A DNA stretch of 64,000 nt, from the NCBI GenBank assembly GCA_046052145.1, contig JBJOMW010000004.1, forward strand, positions 124,001-188,000, written 5' to 3'. The translations under genes were made by a program, and so were the position numbers. This DNA is from Falsiroseomonas sp046052145 (GTDB lineage Bacteria; Pseudomonadota; Alphaproteobacteria; Acetobacterales; Acetobacteraceae). This document shows positions 1-8,701 of this stretch, piece by piece. The notes beneath the pieces are model-generated. The model was not told the DNA's origin. It made no database searches and worked only from the letters and a program-made list of their open reading frames with translations. The first letter of the stretch is position 1. Each line of letters opens with the position of its first letter.

Positions 1-636
1 TTCGCGCCCGACGAGCGGCGCGCCCGCGATGCCCTTCCCCGCCGTCGCGGCGCGCTTGCCGCCGATCTTGCCGGGGATGATACAGTTCACCGTGACGCCC
101 TGCGCGGCGAATTCCACCGCCAGCGCGCGCGTCAGCCCGATCAGCCCGGCCTTGGCGGCACCGACATGCGCGCGCTCCTTCGCGCCGAGATGCGCGCTGA
201 CGCCGCCCATGCTGACGATCCGCCCATAGCCGCGCGGCGCCATGCGCCGCAGCGCCGCCCGCGACGCCAGGAAGGCGCCATCCAGGATCACGCCGGTGAT
301 CTGCTTCCACTCGGCGTAGGTCATCTCGGTGAAATGCGCCTCGCCGCGAAGCGCTGCGTTGTTCACCAGGATATCGATCCGGCCGAAGACGCGGTCGATC
401 TCGGCGAACATCGCCTCCACCGCCGCCTCATCGGTGATGTCGCAGAGCAGCACCAGGGCGCGACGGCCGAGCGCCTCGACCTCGCGCGCCACCGCCTCGG
501 CCTCTTCGCGGGAGTTGCGGGCGTGCAGCACGACATCCGCGCCTTCCTCGGCCAGCGCCAGCGCGCAGGCGCGGCCGATGCGGCGCACGCCGCCGGTGAT
601 CAGCGCGACCTGTCCGAGCATGGGTTGGTTGGTCAT
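1..636 (-). CDS. SDR family protein with substituted catalytic residues (3' end off the window)
   Basis: The N-terminal 212 codons of a short-chain dehydrogenase/reductase are present; the C-terminus lies beyond the left edge. The cofactor motif TGGVRRIGRA (residues 14-23) and NNAA near residue 92 fit the NAD(P)-binding Rossmann fold. In a canonical FabG the segment after GRIV holds the catalytic Ser and a YxxxK. Here it reads SMGGVSAHLG then HVGAAK, so the Ser position (145) is Gly and the Tyr position (158) is Val; only Lys162 remains. Substrate and activity are therefore uncertain. The ATG at 636 overlaps the TGA of the upstream MmgE/PrpD gene (ATGA), so it is the last visible gene of the operon. 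Fold is sure, chemistry is not. Confidence 0.85.
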   Translation of the reverse strand, partial: MTNQPMLGQVALITGGVRRIGRACALALAEEGADVVLHARNSREEAEAVAREVEALGRRALVLLCDITDEAAVEAMFAEIDRVFGRIDILVNNAALRGEAHFTEMTYAEWKQITGVILDGAFLASRAALRRMAPRGYGRIVSMGGVSAHLGAKERAHVGAAKAGLIGLTRALAVEFAAQGVTVNCIIPGKIGGKRAATAGKGIAGAPLVGRE

Positions 637-2027
637 GGATGGCTCTCCGGCAAGTCGTTGAGGCGCAGCAAGGGGCGAAGGTCGCGCACGCGAAGGCCCG
701 CCATGTCGCTAAGGGCCGCAAGCAGCGCTGGCGCGCGATCGCCCAGTAGCGGCGCGACGAGGTCGAGGGTCTTCGTCTCCACCTCCGCCTCCGTCATCGG
801 GTTGTCCGGCGTGCCGCGCACCGCAACCGCATGGTGGCGGCGCTCCTCGCCGCCCGCGAAGCGGATGGCGACGATGGCCTGCCGGGCGGGCACCGCCACG
901 GTCAGCTCCGGGCTCGGCACCAGCGTCATCTTCGCCCGCAGCGCGCGCACAGCCGGGTCCTGCATGCGCGGGATGTCATGCGCCGCGGCGAAGCCGAGCG
1001 CCCCGTCCAGCAGCGCCACCGCCACCAGATGCTGCACGCACACATCCGGCATGGCGCGGTCATCCACGATATGGACGCGGTCATCCGGCATGGTCAGCGT
1101 GATCGCCTCGATCGCCGACGGGTCCTGTGGCACGCCGCCGGTGATCGCCATGACCGCATCCAGCACCGCCTGGATCGGCGATCCGACGCACCATTTCTTG
1201 ACCGATGCGCGCATGATCTCGAAGTGCGTGCCGAGCCCCTCCACCAACGCGGCGCGGTCGGGCTTCTCAGCGAAGGCGGCGAACAGGTTATGCGGGCCGG
1301 AGAGCGGATCCTCCACGCCGGTGAATCCGGAGGCGACCATCAGCGCCGCCAGCGTGCCGTTCCGCGCGGGCATGGCGGCGAAGTCGAAGGCCTTCTCCAC
1401 ATGGTCATTGTCGCGGTTCCAGAAGGGAATGCCGCTCGCCTGCTGCGCCGAATAGGACAGCATGTGTCGCGCCTGCCGCGCATCCAGCCGCAGCAGCGCC
1501 GCCGAGGCCGCAGCCGCGCCGAAGGCCGGGCCGATGCTGTGCGTGCTGTGCTTCGCCTTCGCCGGCGAGGGGAAGCCAAGCGCGAGGTTCACCCGCACGC
1601 AGACATCGTAGCCGAGCGCGATGGCCCTGAGCAGCGCCGCGCCATCCGCATCCTCGCGCTCCGCCACCGCCAGCGCGGCGGGCACGATCGCGCAGCCGGG
1701 ATGGCAGCGCCCGGCCAGGTGGCTGTCATCCGTCTCGTCGCCATGCGCGGCCATCGCATTGGCGAAGGCCGCCTGGGAGGCCGGCAGCAGCGCGCGCGCA
1801 CCGACCGCGAGCGCCTCCTCCACCCCGCCCTGTGCGGCCGCGAAGCGCGCACCATGCCGGCCTGCCGCGAGCTGCGTGCCGGAGACGATGGCGCCGAGCG
1901 TGTCGAGCAGATGCAGCCGCGTCTTGCGCGCCACCTCCTCCGGCAGCGGGCGCGCGCCAGCCGCGGCGATATAGCCGGCCAGCGCGACGATCTCTTCCGA
2001 CAGCGGCTGCGATGCCGATCCGGCCAT
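633..2027 (-). CDS. MmgE/PrpD family protein (2-methylcitrate dehydratase-like), copy 1
   Basis: A 464-residue protein of the MmgE/PrpD family, whose characterised members dehydrate 2-methylcitrate or isomerise related acids. The all-helical N-terminal domain holds HGDETDDSH (95-103), matching the family's acidic/His active-site segment. The C-terminal half contains SVKKWCVGSPIQ and ends with a DNPMTEAEVETKTLDL-type segment, both typical. The ATG at 2027 follows a purine-rich GGGAAGGGGAAG stretch. It sits 15 bp after the TauE-like gene and overlaps the SDR by 4 bp, so it belongs to the TTT operon. The real substrate cannot be read from sequence; with a TctABC-type importer in the same operon, a di- or tricarboxylate is the inference. 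Confidence 0.85.
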   Translation of the reverse strand: MAGSASQPLSEEIVALAGYIAAAGARPLPEEVARKTRLHLLDTLGAIVSGTQLAAGRHGARFAAAQGGVEEALAVGARALLPASQAAFANAMAAHGDETDDSHLAGRCHPGCAIVPAALAVAEREDADGAALLRAIALGYDVCVRVNLALGFPSPAKAKHSTHSIGPAFGAAAASAALLRLDARQARHMLSYSAQQASGIPFWNRDNDHVEKAFDFAAMPARNGTLAALMVASGFTGVEDPLSGPHNLFAAFAEKPDRAALVEGLGTHFEIMRASVKKWCVGSPIQAVLDAVMAITGGVPQDPSAIEAITLTMPDDRVHIVDDRAMPDVCVQHLVAVALLDGALGFAAAHDIPRMQDPAVRALRAKMTLVPSPELTVAVPARQAIVAIRFAGGEERRHHAVAVRGTPDNPMTEAEVETKTLDLVAPLLGDRAPALLAALSDMAGLRVRDLRPLLRLNDLPESHP

Positions 2028-2042
2028 GATGCTTCCCCTTCC

Positions 2043-2783
2043 CTACACCCAGCCGAGGCCACGAAGCGCCAGCGCGGCCCCACCGACCAGGATCGCCACT
2101 TCCAGGATGACGCCCTGCACGGACAGGCTCATCCGGTCGCCGAGCCAGCGCGCCGTCATCACGCCCGGGATGGCGATCAGCCCGATCACCAGCGCGAGCA
2201 GCCAGGATCCCAGCGGCAATTCACCCAGCGCCTGGAAGGTCGCGACCTTCATCAGCCCGACCACCAGCGAGATCGCCGCATCGGTTGCGACCACGACCTG
2301 CGGCCGGAGCCCGAGCGCCGCCAACGCCGCCGTCAGCACCACGCCGCCGCCCGGCGTGCCGCCGGTGACCAGTCCGAACACGATCCCGAGCAGCACGATG
2401 CCAACCGTCCCGATCTCGAGCCGCCGCCCCTTCAGCCAGCGCCGCAACGGCACGGTGGCGAGCAGCGTCAGGCCCAGCAGCAGCGCCACCTGCGGCCCGC
2501 TCAGCAGCGTGAACAGCGCGGCGCCGACGAAGCAGGACGGGATCGCCGCCAGCGTCAGCGGCAGCACCGGCCGCCATTCCACGCGGTCGCGGAAGACCAC
2601 GAGCCGCGAGGCGTTGTTGAACAGCCCCGAGACCGCGAGGATCGGAATCGCCGCCGCGGCGCCGACCAGCGGCACCAGCGCCAGCGGCATCAGCAGGTTG
2701 GTGCCGTAGCCTGCCAACCCGCCGATGATCGCCGTGCCATAGGCGGCAAGCCCGACGCCGAGTGCCGCCAGCGGCTCCAGCAC
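2043..2783 (-). CDS. Sulfite exporter TauE/SafE family membrane protein
   Basis: A 246-residue, very hydrophobic protein with about eight predicted membrane segments. It has the family's two-fold pseudo-repeat: GGLAGYGTNLLMPLAL near the N-terminus and GLVTGGTPGGGVVLTAAL in the second half. TauE/SafE proteins export sulfite, sulfoacetate or other small organic anions. I chose the GTG at 2783 because the Bug gene ends at 2786, giving a 2-bp gap; longer readings would run back through the Bug gene. Its place between a TTT receptor and an MmgE/PrpD gene suggests export of a product or counter-ion of the imported acid, but this is inference. Confidence 0.82.
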   Translation of the reverse strand: MLEPLAALGVGLAAYGTAIIGGLAGYGTNLLMPLALVPLVGAAAAIPILAVSGLFNNASRLVVFRDRVEWRPVLPLTLAAIPSCFVGAALFTLLSGPQVALLLGLTLLATVPLRRWLKGRRLEIGTVGIVLLGIVFGLVTGGTPGGGVVLTAALAALGLRPQVVVATDAAISLVVGLMKVATFQALGELPLGSWLLALVIGLIAIPGVMTARWLGDRMSLSVQGVILEVAILVGGAALALRGLGWV

Positions 2784-2785
2784 CG

Positions 2786-3763
2786 TCAGCGCGCCAGCCG
2801 CACGCCGCCGGTCTGCAGGATGTTGCGCAGCTGGCCCTGGTAGTCGCGGAAGAAGGCAGCCGTGTCGGTGGGCGAGAGGAAGGCGCTCTGCAGCTGGTTG
2901 TCCTCGACGTACTTCTGCCAGGCCGGGCCTTCCGTCATGCGACGGAACAGGTCGCCGTAGAAGGCGACGGCCTCCTCCGGAATGCCCGGGGGGGCCACCA
3001 GGCCGCGCGCCTGGATGACATCGGCGATCGGGAAGCCCGCCTCGGCCAGCGTCGGCACATCCGGCAGCAGCGGCAGGCGCGTGGCGGTCGCGGTGGCCAG
3101 GATGCGCAGCCGGCCGGCGCGCACCTGCTCGCGGATCTCGGCCGGCTCCGCGACCATCATGTCCACATGGCCACCGAGCAGCGCCGACATCCGCTCCCCG
3201 CCCGAGGGGAAGGAGATGAAGGCCCAGCGCGCGCCCGTGTGCGCCATCAGCAGCTGGCGCACCAACGCATCGCGCGCGGTCGGCGACCCGCCCGATTGCC
3301 GCACCTGACCCGGCCGCGCCTTCGCCGCCTCGACGAAATCGGCCAGGCTGCGATAGGGCGAATCGCCGCGCACGATGATCACCGCGGGCTCGATCGCCAC
3401 GCGCGCGATCGCGGTCATATCCGTCACGAAGGACCGTGCCTCGGCCTGCACCAGCGGCAGCGACATCCAAAGGCTGGTCCAGATGCCGATGACATGCGGG
3501 TCGCCGCGCCGCTCGATCATGTAGTTCATCGCCGTCGCGCCGCCGCCACCGACGCGGTTGGCGACCTGGATGCGACCGGTGAAGATCCGGTCCTGCTCGA
3601 TCGCGGAGATCAGCGCGCGCGCGAAAACATCCGGCCCGCTGCCCGGGCCGTTATGCGCCACGAACTCGATCGGGCGCGAGGGCGTCCAGGCGGCCTGCGC
3701 CGGCCGGGCGAGCGCGGCCAGCGCAAGCGTGCCGCCGGCGGCCAGCAGATGACGACGCTGCAT
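2786..3763 (-). CDS. TTT substrate-binding protein (Bug/TctC family)
   Basis: A 325-residue periplasmic receptor of the Bug family, which delivers carboxylates and other small organics to TctA/TctB. The start at 3763 (MQRRHLLAAGG) follows a strong GGGAGGAAC ribosome site; a start 16 codons upstream is less likely. The N-terminus is an RR-containing signal peptide ending near ARPAQA. Family marks are SRPIEFVAHNGPGSGPD after the signal, YRSLADFVEAAKA, and LPLLPDVPTLAEAGFP near residue 240. It lies 25 bp behind tctA in the same transcription unit, so this is a complete three-part transporter rather than an orphan Bug. Confidence 0.92.
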   Translation of the reverse strand: MQRRHLLAAGGTLALAALARPAQAAWTPSRPIEFVAHNGPGSGPDVFARALISAIEQDRIFTGRIQVANRVGGGGATAMNYMIERRGDPHVIGIWTSLWMSLPLVQAEARSFVTDMTAIARVAIEPAVIIVRGDSPYRSLADFVEAAKARPGQVRQSGGSPTARDALVRQLLMAHTGARWAFISFPSGGERMSALLGGHVDMMVAEPAEIREQVRAGRLRILATATATRLPLLPDVPTLAEAGFPIADVIQARGLVAPPGIPEEAVAFYGDLFRRMTEGPAWQKYVEDNQLQSAFLSPTDTAAFFRDYQGQLRNILQTGGVRLAR

Positions 3764-3788
3764 GTCGTGTTCCTCCCTTTGTTTGCAG

Positions 3789-5294
3789 TCAGGATACTGT
3801 CGCTGCGCCACGTCGGCGCAGAAGCCGGGACAGGATGGGCGAGAGCAAGACCAGCAGGGCCAGCGCCAGCATCACGGCCGATAGCGGCCGTTCCACCAGG
3901 ATCGTCGGATCGCCCATGGACATGGTGAGCGACTGGCGCACCGCGCGTTCCATCGCATCCCCCAGCACGAAGCCGAGGATGAGCGGCGCGGGCGGAAAGC
4001 CGAACAGCAGCATCACATAGCCAAGCAACCCAAAGCCCGCGAGCAGCATCAGGTTCACCGGATTGTCGGACACGCCGAAGGCGCCCACCAGCGCCAGCCC
4101 GAAGATCATCGGGAACAGCACATAGACCGGGATACGGAGGATCTGCGCAAAGAGCGGCACCAGCGGCAGGTTCATCACCAGCAGCATCACACTGCCAAGG
4201 TAGAGGCTCGCGATCAGGCCCCAGAAGATCTCCGGGCTCTCCGTCATCATCAGCGGCCCTGGCTTCACGCCCCAGACCACGAGCGCCGAGAGCAGGATCG
4301 CGGTGCTGCCGCCGCCCGGAATACCAAGCGTCAGCAGCGGCACCATTGCGCCGCCCGAATCCGCATTGTTCGCGCCTTCCGGCGCGGCCACGCCCTCCGG
4401 CACGCCGGTGCCGAACTTCTCCGGATGCCGCGACACCGCCTTCTCGACCCCGTAGGAGATGAAGGAGGCGATGGAGGATCCCGCACCCGGCAGCACGCCG
4501 ACGATGAAGCCGACAACGGAGCCGTTCAGGAAGGCGAAGCGGCAGGCCTTCAGCTCGGCCCAGGACGGCATCAGCTCCCGCAGCCGGTCGGGGACGGGGA
4601 GCGGCTTCGTCTCCTCACGCGCGCGGATGCTCTCCATCACGCCGGCGATGGCGAACAGGCCGACGGCGACGATCATGAAGTCGATCCCGCCGAGCAGGAA
4701 GGAGGAGCCGAAGGTAAAGCGGCTCTGCGAGGTGAACAGGTCGGTGCCGATGCTGGTGAGCCAGAGGCCGACCAGCAGCGACAGCAGCGCCTTGATGAGA
4801 GAAGACCCGCCGAGCACCACGACCAGCGACAGCCCCAGCACCATCAGTGCGAAGTATTCCGGCGAGGAGAAGCGCAGCGCGAAGGCGGCAATGGGCGGCG
4901 CCAGCAGCGTCAGCGCGACGATGCCGAAGGTCCCCGCGATGAAGGACGCGATGGCCGCGATGCCGAGCGCCGCCCCGCCCCTGCCCTTCCGCGCCATCTG
5001 ATAGCCATCGAGGCAGGTGACGACGGACGACGCTTCGCCTGGGATGTTCAGCAGGATCGAGGTGGTGGAGCCGCCGTATTTCGCGCCGAAATAGATCCCC
5101 GCCAGCATGATGATCCCGCCCGTCGGGTCCATGCCGAAGGTGAGCGGCAGCAGCAGCGCGATGGTCGCCGCCGGCCCAAGCCCGGGCAGGATGCCGACGA
5201 TGGTGCCGAGGAAGCAGCCCACCAGGCACCAGAAGATGTTGACCGGCTGCAGCGCGACGCCGAAGCCCTGGCCGAGCGCGAGAAGCGTTTCCAT
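3789..5294 (-). CDS. tctA: TTT large permease subunit (TctA family)
   Basis: A 501-residue integral membrane protein with about twelve hydrophobic segments, the length expected for TctA. Signature stretches are GTIVGILPGLGPAATIALLLP near residue 32 and the related VGFIVGVLPGAGSSIASFISYG in the second half, the Gly/Pro-rich repeats of this family. It would form the inner-membrane translocation pore and run on an ion gradient. It starts 3 bp after tctB ends, implying translational coupling. The C-terminal tail SRLLRRRGAATVS is basic and cytoplasmic. Confidence 0.94.
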   Translation of the reverse strand: METLLALGQGFGVALQPVNIFWCLVGCFLGTIVGILPGLGPAATIALLLPLTFGMDPTGGIIMLAGIYFGAKYGGSTTSILLNIPGEASSVVTCLDGYQMARKGRGGAALGIAAIASFIAGTFGIVALTLLAPPIAAFALRFSSPEYFALMVLGLSLVVVLGGSSLIKALLSLLVGLWLTSIGTDLFTSQSRFTFGSSFLLGGIDFMIVAVGLFAIAGVMESIRAREETKPLPVPDRLRELMPSWAELKACRFAFLNGSVVGFIVGVLPGAGSSIASFISYGVEKAVSRHPEKFGTGVPEGVAAPEGANNADSGGAMVPLLTLGIPGGGSTAILLSALVVWGVKPGPLMMTESPEIFWGLIASLYLGSVMLLVMNLPLVPLFAQILRIPVYVLFPMIFGLALVGAFGVSDNPVNLMLLAGFGLLGYVMLLFGFPPAPLILGFVLGDAMERAVRQSLTMSMGDPTILVERPLSAVMLALALLVLLSPILSRLLRRRGAATVS

Positions 5295-5297
5295 CGC

Positions 5298-5756
5298 TCA
5301 GAACCCCCAGGGGCCGGCCGGCAGGCCAACACCCATCAGGGCTTCGAACACCAGCCAGAAGCCTCCGGCCGATGCCAGCCCCACCACCGCGCCGCGCGCT
5401 GGGCTCTTGCCAAACACGAAGACGACGATGAAGGCCGCCAGGATCGCGAAGCCGGCGACAAAGCCGATCCACTGCATCAGGAAGGCCGCGCCCGCGAAGG
5501 CGGCCCAGGTGCCCAAGGGACGCAGATGCCCCCCGCCCAACTCGGCCTCGCCCGCAGCCTGGGGCCGCACAACGGCGCGCAGCACCAGCAGCGCGGACAG
5601 CGCCAGCATCAGCACGCCATAGCCCAGCGGGAAGAAGCCCGGCCCCGGCCCGTCCTCGGTCAGCAATTCCCAGCCCAGCGCGCGCCAGGCGACATAGCCA
5701 CCAAGCCCCGCCAGCACGAGGCCGGGCAGGACATCACGATCGAAGCCGCGCGCCAT
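5298..5756 (-). CDS. tctB: TTT small permease subunit (TctB family)
   Basis: A 152-residue membrane protein with four predicted helices, matching the small TctB subunit that partners TctA. The segment EDGPGPGFFPLGYGVLMLALSALLVLRAV near residue 35 carries the GPGxFP motif typical of the family. I use the ATG at 5756 (MARGFDRD); a GTG four codons upstream would overlap the preceding MmgE/PrpD stop and is less likely. It begins 2 bp after that gene ends, confirming co-transcription with the MmgE/PrpD gene at the head of the operon. Confidence 0.88.
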   Translation of the reverse strand: MARGFDRDVLPGLVLAGLGGYVAWRALGWELLTEDGPGPGFFPLGYGVLMLALSALLVLRAVVRPQAAGEAELGGGHLRPLGTWAAFAGAAFLMQWIGFVAGFAILAAFIVVFVFGKSPARGAVVGLASAGGFWLVFEALMGVGLPAGPWGF

Positions 5757-5758
5757 GG

Positions 5759-7156
5759 TCAGGCGCACAGCGCGAGGAGATCGCGCACATCCGCCATGCC
5801 ATCGAGCGTCCAGACCGCTTGCGCGATGGCGCGCGCGCGATCCTCGCCGAGCGCACCCACCGCATTGCCGAGGAACTTCCGCTCCAGCGCCGCATCCGAC
5901 ATCGGATTATCCACCGTGCCGGAGGCATGGGCGACCGGCGCATCGAAGCGGCGGCCATCGGTCGCGATCAGCGTCGCATGCGCCTGGTCCTTGCGGAAAT
6001 CCTCGACGACGGAGACGTGGATCTTCGGCCGGAAGGCCAGCACATCGGCCGCGCCCGCCCGCGCATCGGTGTACTGCGCAACGCCCGCATTGCCGTCGAG
6101 ATAGGCGACGGAGGCCGAGTGGTTGATGCTGAACTTCGACATCAGCCCCGATCGCGGATCATCCACGCCGGTGATCTTCACCGCATGCGGATGCACGCGG
6201 AGCTCCACGCGCTCCACCTGCGCCGCCGGCAGACCGGCGACCTCGCGCACCGCGATCATCGCATCGATCAGCGGGTGCAGCACGATCCCGCAGGCATAGG
6301 GCTTGTAGCCGTTGCGCGCGATCTCGAAGCGCTCGCCCAGTCCCTCCGTGATGCGCTCGGGCGCGGAGGTCGTGCTGTAGATGCGGATGAAGCCGCGCTT
6401 GCCTTCCAGAATCTCGTCCGAGCTGTTGAAGCCGCGCGCCGCCAGCAGCGCGGCCAGCGCGCCGGAGGACGCGGCCTTGCCGGCGTGGAAGGATTTGCAC
6501 ATCGTCCCGCGGTTCTGCTGCATGCCGGCCGCCTGCGTCGTCGCAATGCCGATCGCATGCGTCACCTGCTGCGCATCGAGCCCGAGCAGCCGGGCGCTGC
6601 CCGCACCGGCGGCGATGGCGCCGAGGGTGCCGGTCAGGTGCCAGCCGCCATCGTGATGCGCCGGCGCCCCCTGCCCCGCGCGCACGCCGGCCTCGAAGCC
6701 GGCGACATAGGCGGCGATCAGCTCGCGCCCGCTGACCGGCCGGTGCTCCGCCAGCGCCAGCAGCGCGGCCAGCAGCGGCGAGGAGGTGTGCAGCACGACG
6801 CCGCCCATATGCGTGTCGTCGAAATCGAGCAGATGGCCCATCTGGCCATTCGCCACCGGCGCATCCAGCAGCCCAAGCCGCCGCCCGCCCTGGCCGAGCA
6901 CGGTCGCGATCGCGGGCGATCCCGTGGCCTCGAAGGTGTCGAGCAGGATGCGGATCGTCGGATGCCGGCTGGCCGCCAGCGCGCAGCCGATCCAGTCCAG
7001 CACGCCACGCCGCGCCTCATGCACAACGGCGGCGGGAAGCTGGTCGAAGCGCAGCCCGGACGCGAAGGCGCCGAGCGCTCTGGTCACGCCAAGGCCGAGC
7101 GCGGCCACGCCATATTCCGCTTTCGGTGCTTCCGCCCCAGCCACTGTGCCGGCCAT
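5759..7156 (-). CDS. MmgE/PrpD family protein, copy 2 (first gene of the TTT operon)
   Basis: A 465-residue MmgE/PrpD family protein heading a seven-gene operon. LLDFDDTH (109-116) is the family's conserved segment, with GYKPYACGIVLHP in the C-terminal half and DNPMSDAALERKF near the end. The ATG at 7156 follows a consensus AGGAGGAAG; the 47 codons upstream look like non-coding leader. It differs greatly from copies 1 and 3 in this window, so they are not recent duplicates and may act on different intermediates or stereoisomers. Exact reaction unknown. Confidence 0.87.
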   Translation of the reverse strand: MAGTVAGAEAPKAEYGVAALGLGVTRALGAFASGLRFDQLPAAVVHEARRGVLDWIGCALAASRHPTIRILLDTFEATGSPAIATVLGQGGRRLGLLDAPVANGQMGHLLDFDDTHMGGVVLHTSSPLLAALLALAEHRPVSGRELIAAYVAGFEAGVRAGQGAPAHHDGGWHLTGTLGAIAAGAGSARLLGLDAQQVTHAIGIATTQAAGMQQNRGTMCKSFHAGKAASSGALAALLAARGFNSSDEILEGKRGFIRIYSTTSAPERITEGLGERFEIARNGYKPYACGIVLHPLIDAMIAVREVAGLPAAQVERVELRVHPHAVKITGVDDPRSGLMSKFSINHSASVAYLDGNAGVAQYTDARAGAADVLAFRPKIHVSVVEDFRKDQAHATLIATDGRRFDAPVAHASGTVDNPMSDAALERKFLGNAVGALGEDRARAIAQAVWTLDGMADVRDLLALCA

Positions 7157-7284
7157 GCGGCTTCCTCCTGCTGCGCGAACGTCTCGCCACGCTACGCGCC
7201 GCAGGCTAGCAGCCTTGTGTGCCGTTGCATACATTGCCGCCCCGCGCGGCGCCCGCCGCCGCGCCGGCAACCCGGGGACACGCC
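7157..7284. promoter_or_regulatory. Divergent control region between MmgE/PrpD copies 2 and 3
   Basis: This 128-bp spacer must hold the start signals for both the leftward TTT operon and the rightward MmgE/PrpD gene. It contains TTGCATACATT at 7225-7235, close to the TTGnATACAA-type sites bound by GntR/FCD regulators, standing out in otherwise GC-rich sequence. No clear -35/-10 pair is visible. The operator reading is a guess from base pattern alone. Confidence 0.35.
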
Positions 7285-8643
7285 ATGACCACTGCACCGA
7301 CCATCGCCGAACGGCTCGCCGCGGCCGCCCTCGCCGCCCAGCCCGAGGCGGCGATGCGCGAGACCTGCGAACGGCTGCTGATCGATGTGGCGGGCCTTTG
7401 CGTGTCGGCGCGCGGCACGGATTACGTGGCGGCCGCGGCCGGCGCGGCGGAAGGCCCCGGCCCCTGTACCGCCTTCGGCCATGCCGGCGGCCTCGGCGCG
7501 TCGGATGCCTGCATCGTCAACGGCCTGGCCGCGCATGGCGAGGATTACGACGACACCTTCGAAGGCGGCCCGATCCACTCCGGCGCCGTCGTGGTCCCGG
7601 CGGTGCTCGCCGCGGCCGAACGATTCGGCATCTCCGGCGCCGATGCGATGCGCGGCATCGCAGTGGGCGCGGAAGCCGCCTGCCGCCTGTCCACCGTCAT
7701 CCCGAAGGCCGTGCACAAGGCCGGCTTCCACCCGACCTCGGCGCTTGGCACCCCGGCGGCGGCACTCGCCGTCGCGGTCGCGCTGCGCCTCACGCCGCGG
7801 CAGGTGGTGGATGCGATGGGTATCGCGGGGTCCATGTCCTCCGGCATCATCGAATACCTGACCGATGGCGCCTGGACGAAGCGGCTGCATCCGGGCTGGG
7901 CGGCGCAGGCGGGGCTGCGCGCCGCGCTGCTCGCCAAGGGCGGCTTCTTTGGGCCCCGCACCGTCTTCGAAGGCCCGCACGGCCTGTTCTACGGCTTCGC
8001 CCGCAACCCGGAGGGCAATTGGCCCGCGCTGCTCGACGGCTTCGGCACCGACTGGGTCGCGCGGACCATCGCCTTCAAGCCCTGGGCCAATGGCACGATG
8101 ACGCAGCCCTATGTGGATTGCGCCATCCGCCTGGCCGAGCGCGGCGTGAAGGCCGAGGACGTCGTCTCCATCACCTGCGAGACGGCAGAGGGCATCCTGC
8201 ACCGGCTGTGGGAGCCGCTGGCCTCGAAGCAGTCGCCGCCGAATGCCTATGCCGCGAAGTTCAGCGTGCCCTATGGCGTGGCGGCGGGGCTCGTGCTCGG
8301 CGGCGCCGGGCTCGAGGCCTTCACCGAGGAGATGGTGCAGCGCCCGGATCTGCGCGCGCTCTGCGCCAAGGTCAGCTATGTCGTGGACCCGGCGAACCCC
8401 TATCCGCGCGCCTATACCGGCCATGTCCGCGTGACGTTGCGCGATGGCTCGGTGGTAGAGGAGCGGCAGGCGAACCTTCGCGGCGGCGCCGCCGATCCGC
8501 TCTCCCGCGCGGAGATCGAGGCGAAGGCACGCGCCAATTGCCTCTATGGCGGCTGGGATGCGGCCCGGGCGGATGCGCTGGTGGCCTTCGGCGCAGCCGC
8601 CTTCGATGCGCCGCGGCTCGACGCCACCTCGCTCCGCGGCTGA
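7285..8643 (+). CDS. MmgE/PrpD family protein, copy 3 (divergent)
   Basis: A 452-residue MmgE/PrpD family member. HGEDYDDTFEGG (84-95) is the active-site-type segment seen in the family, and TIAFKPWANGTMTQPYVDCAI carries the conserved central stretch. I start at the ATG at 7285 (MTTAPTIAERLA), where family similarity begins; the 22 codons upstream are low-complexity. The ribosome site is weak (GGGGACA). It is divergent from the TTT operon and probably shares its control region. It ends at a strong GC hairpin facing the M20 gene. Confidence 0.85.
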   Translation: MTTAPTIAERLAAAALAAQPEAAMRETCERLLIDVAGLCVSARGTDYVAAAAGAAEGPGPCTAFGHAGGLGASDACIVNGLAAHGEDYDDTFEGGPIHSGAVVVPAVLAAAERFGISGADAMRGIAVGAEAACRLSTVIPKAVHKAGFHPTSALGTPAAALAVAVALRLTPRQVVDAMGIAGSMSSGIIEYLTDGAWTKRLHPGWAAQAGLRAALLAKGGFFGPRTVFEGPHGLFYGFARNPEGNWPALLDGFGTDWVARTIAFKPWANGTMTQPYVDCAIRLAERGVKAEDVVSITCETAEGILHRLWEPLASKQSPPNAYAAKFSVPYGVAAGLVLGGAGLEAFTEEMVQRPDLRALCAKVSYVVDPANPYPRAYTGHVRVTLRDGSVVEERQANLRGGAADPLSRAEIEAKARANCLYGGWDAARADALVAFGAAAFDAPRLDATSLRG

Positions 8644-8652
8644 ACCGGCCGC

Positions 8653-8682
8653 GCCGCGTCAGCCCTGCGGGGCTGACGCGGC
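8653..8682. terminator. GC-rich hairpin between convergent genes
   Basis: A perfect 13-bp stem (GCCGCGTCAGCCC paired with its complement) closes a TGCG loop. It lies 10 bp past the MmgE/PrpD copy 3 stop and 19 bp from the stop of the convergent M20 gene. There is no T-tract on either strand, so it is a likely bidirectional transcript-end structure rather than a textbook intrinsic terminator. Confidence 0.65.
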
Positions 8683-8701
8683 CGCGGTCATCGGAGCAGC
8701 C

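Noticed and set aside
831..2843. A long plus-strand open frame over the PrpD and TauE genes
   Set aside because: It is antisense to two clear gene families, Arg/Gln/His-rich without any domain, and is a frame shadow of GC-rich coding DNA.
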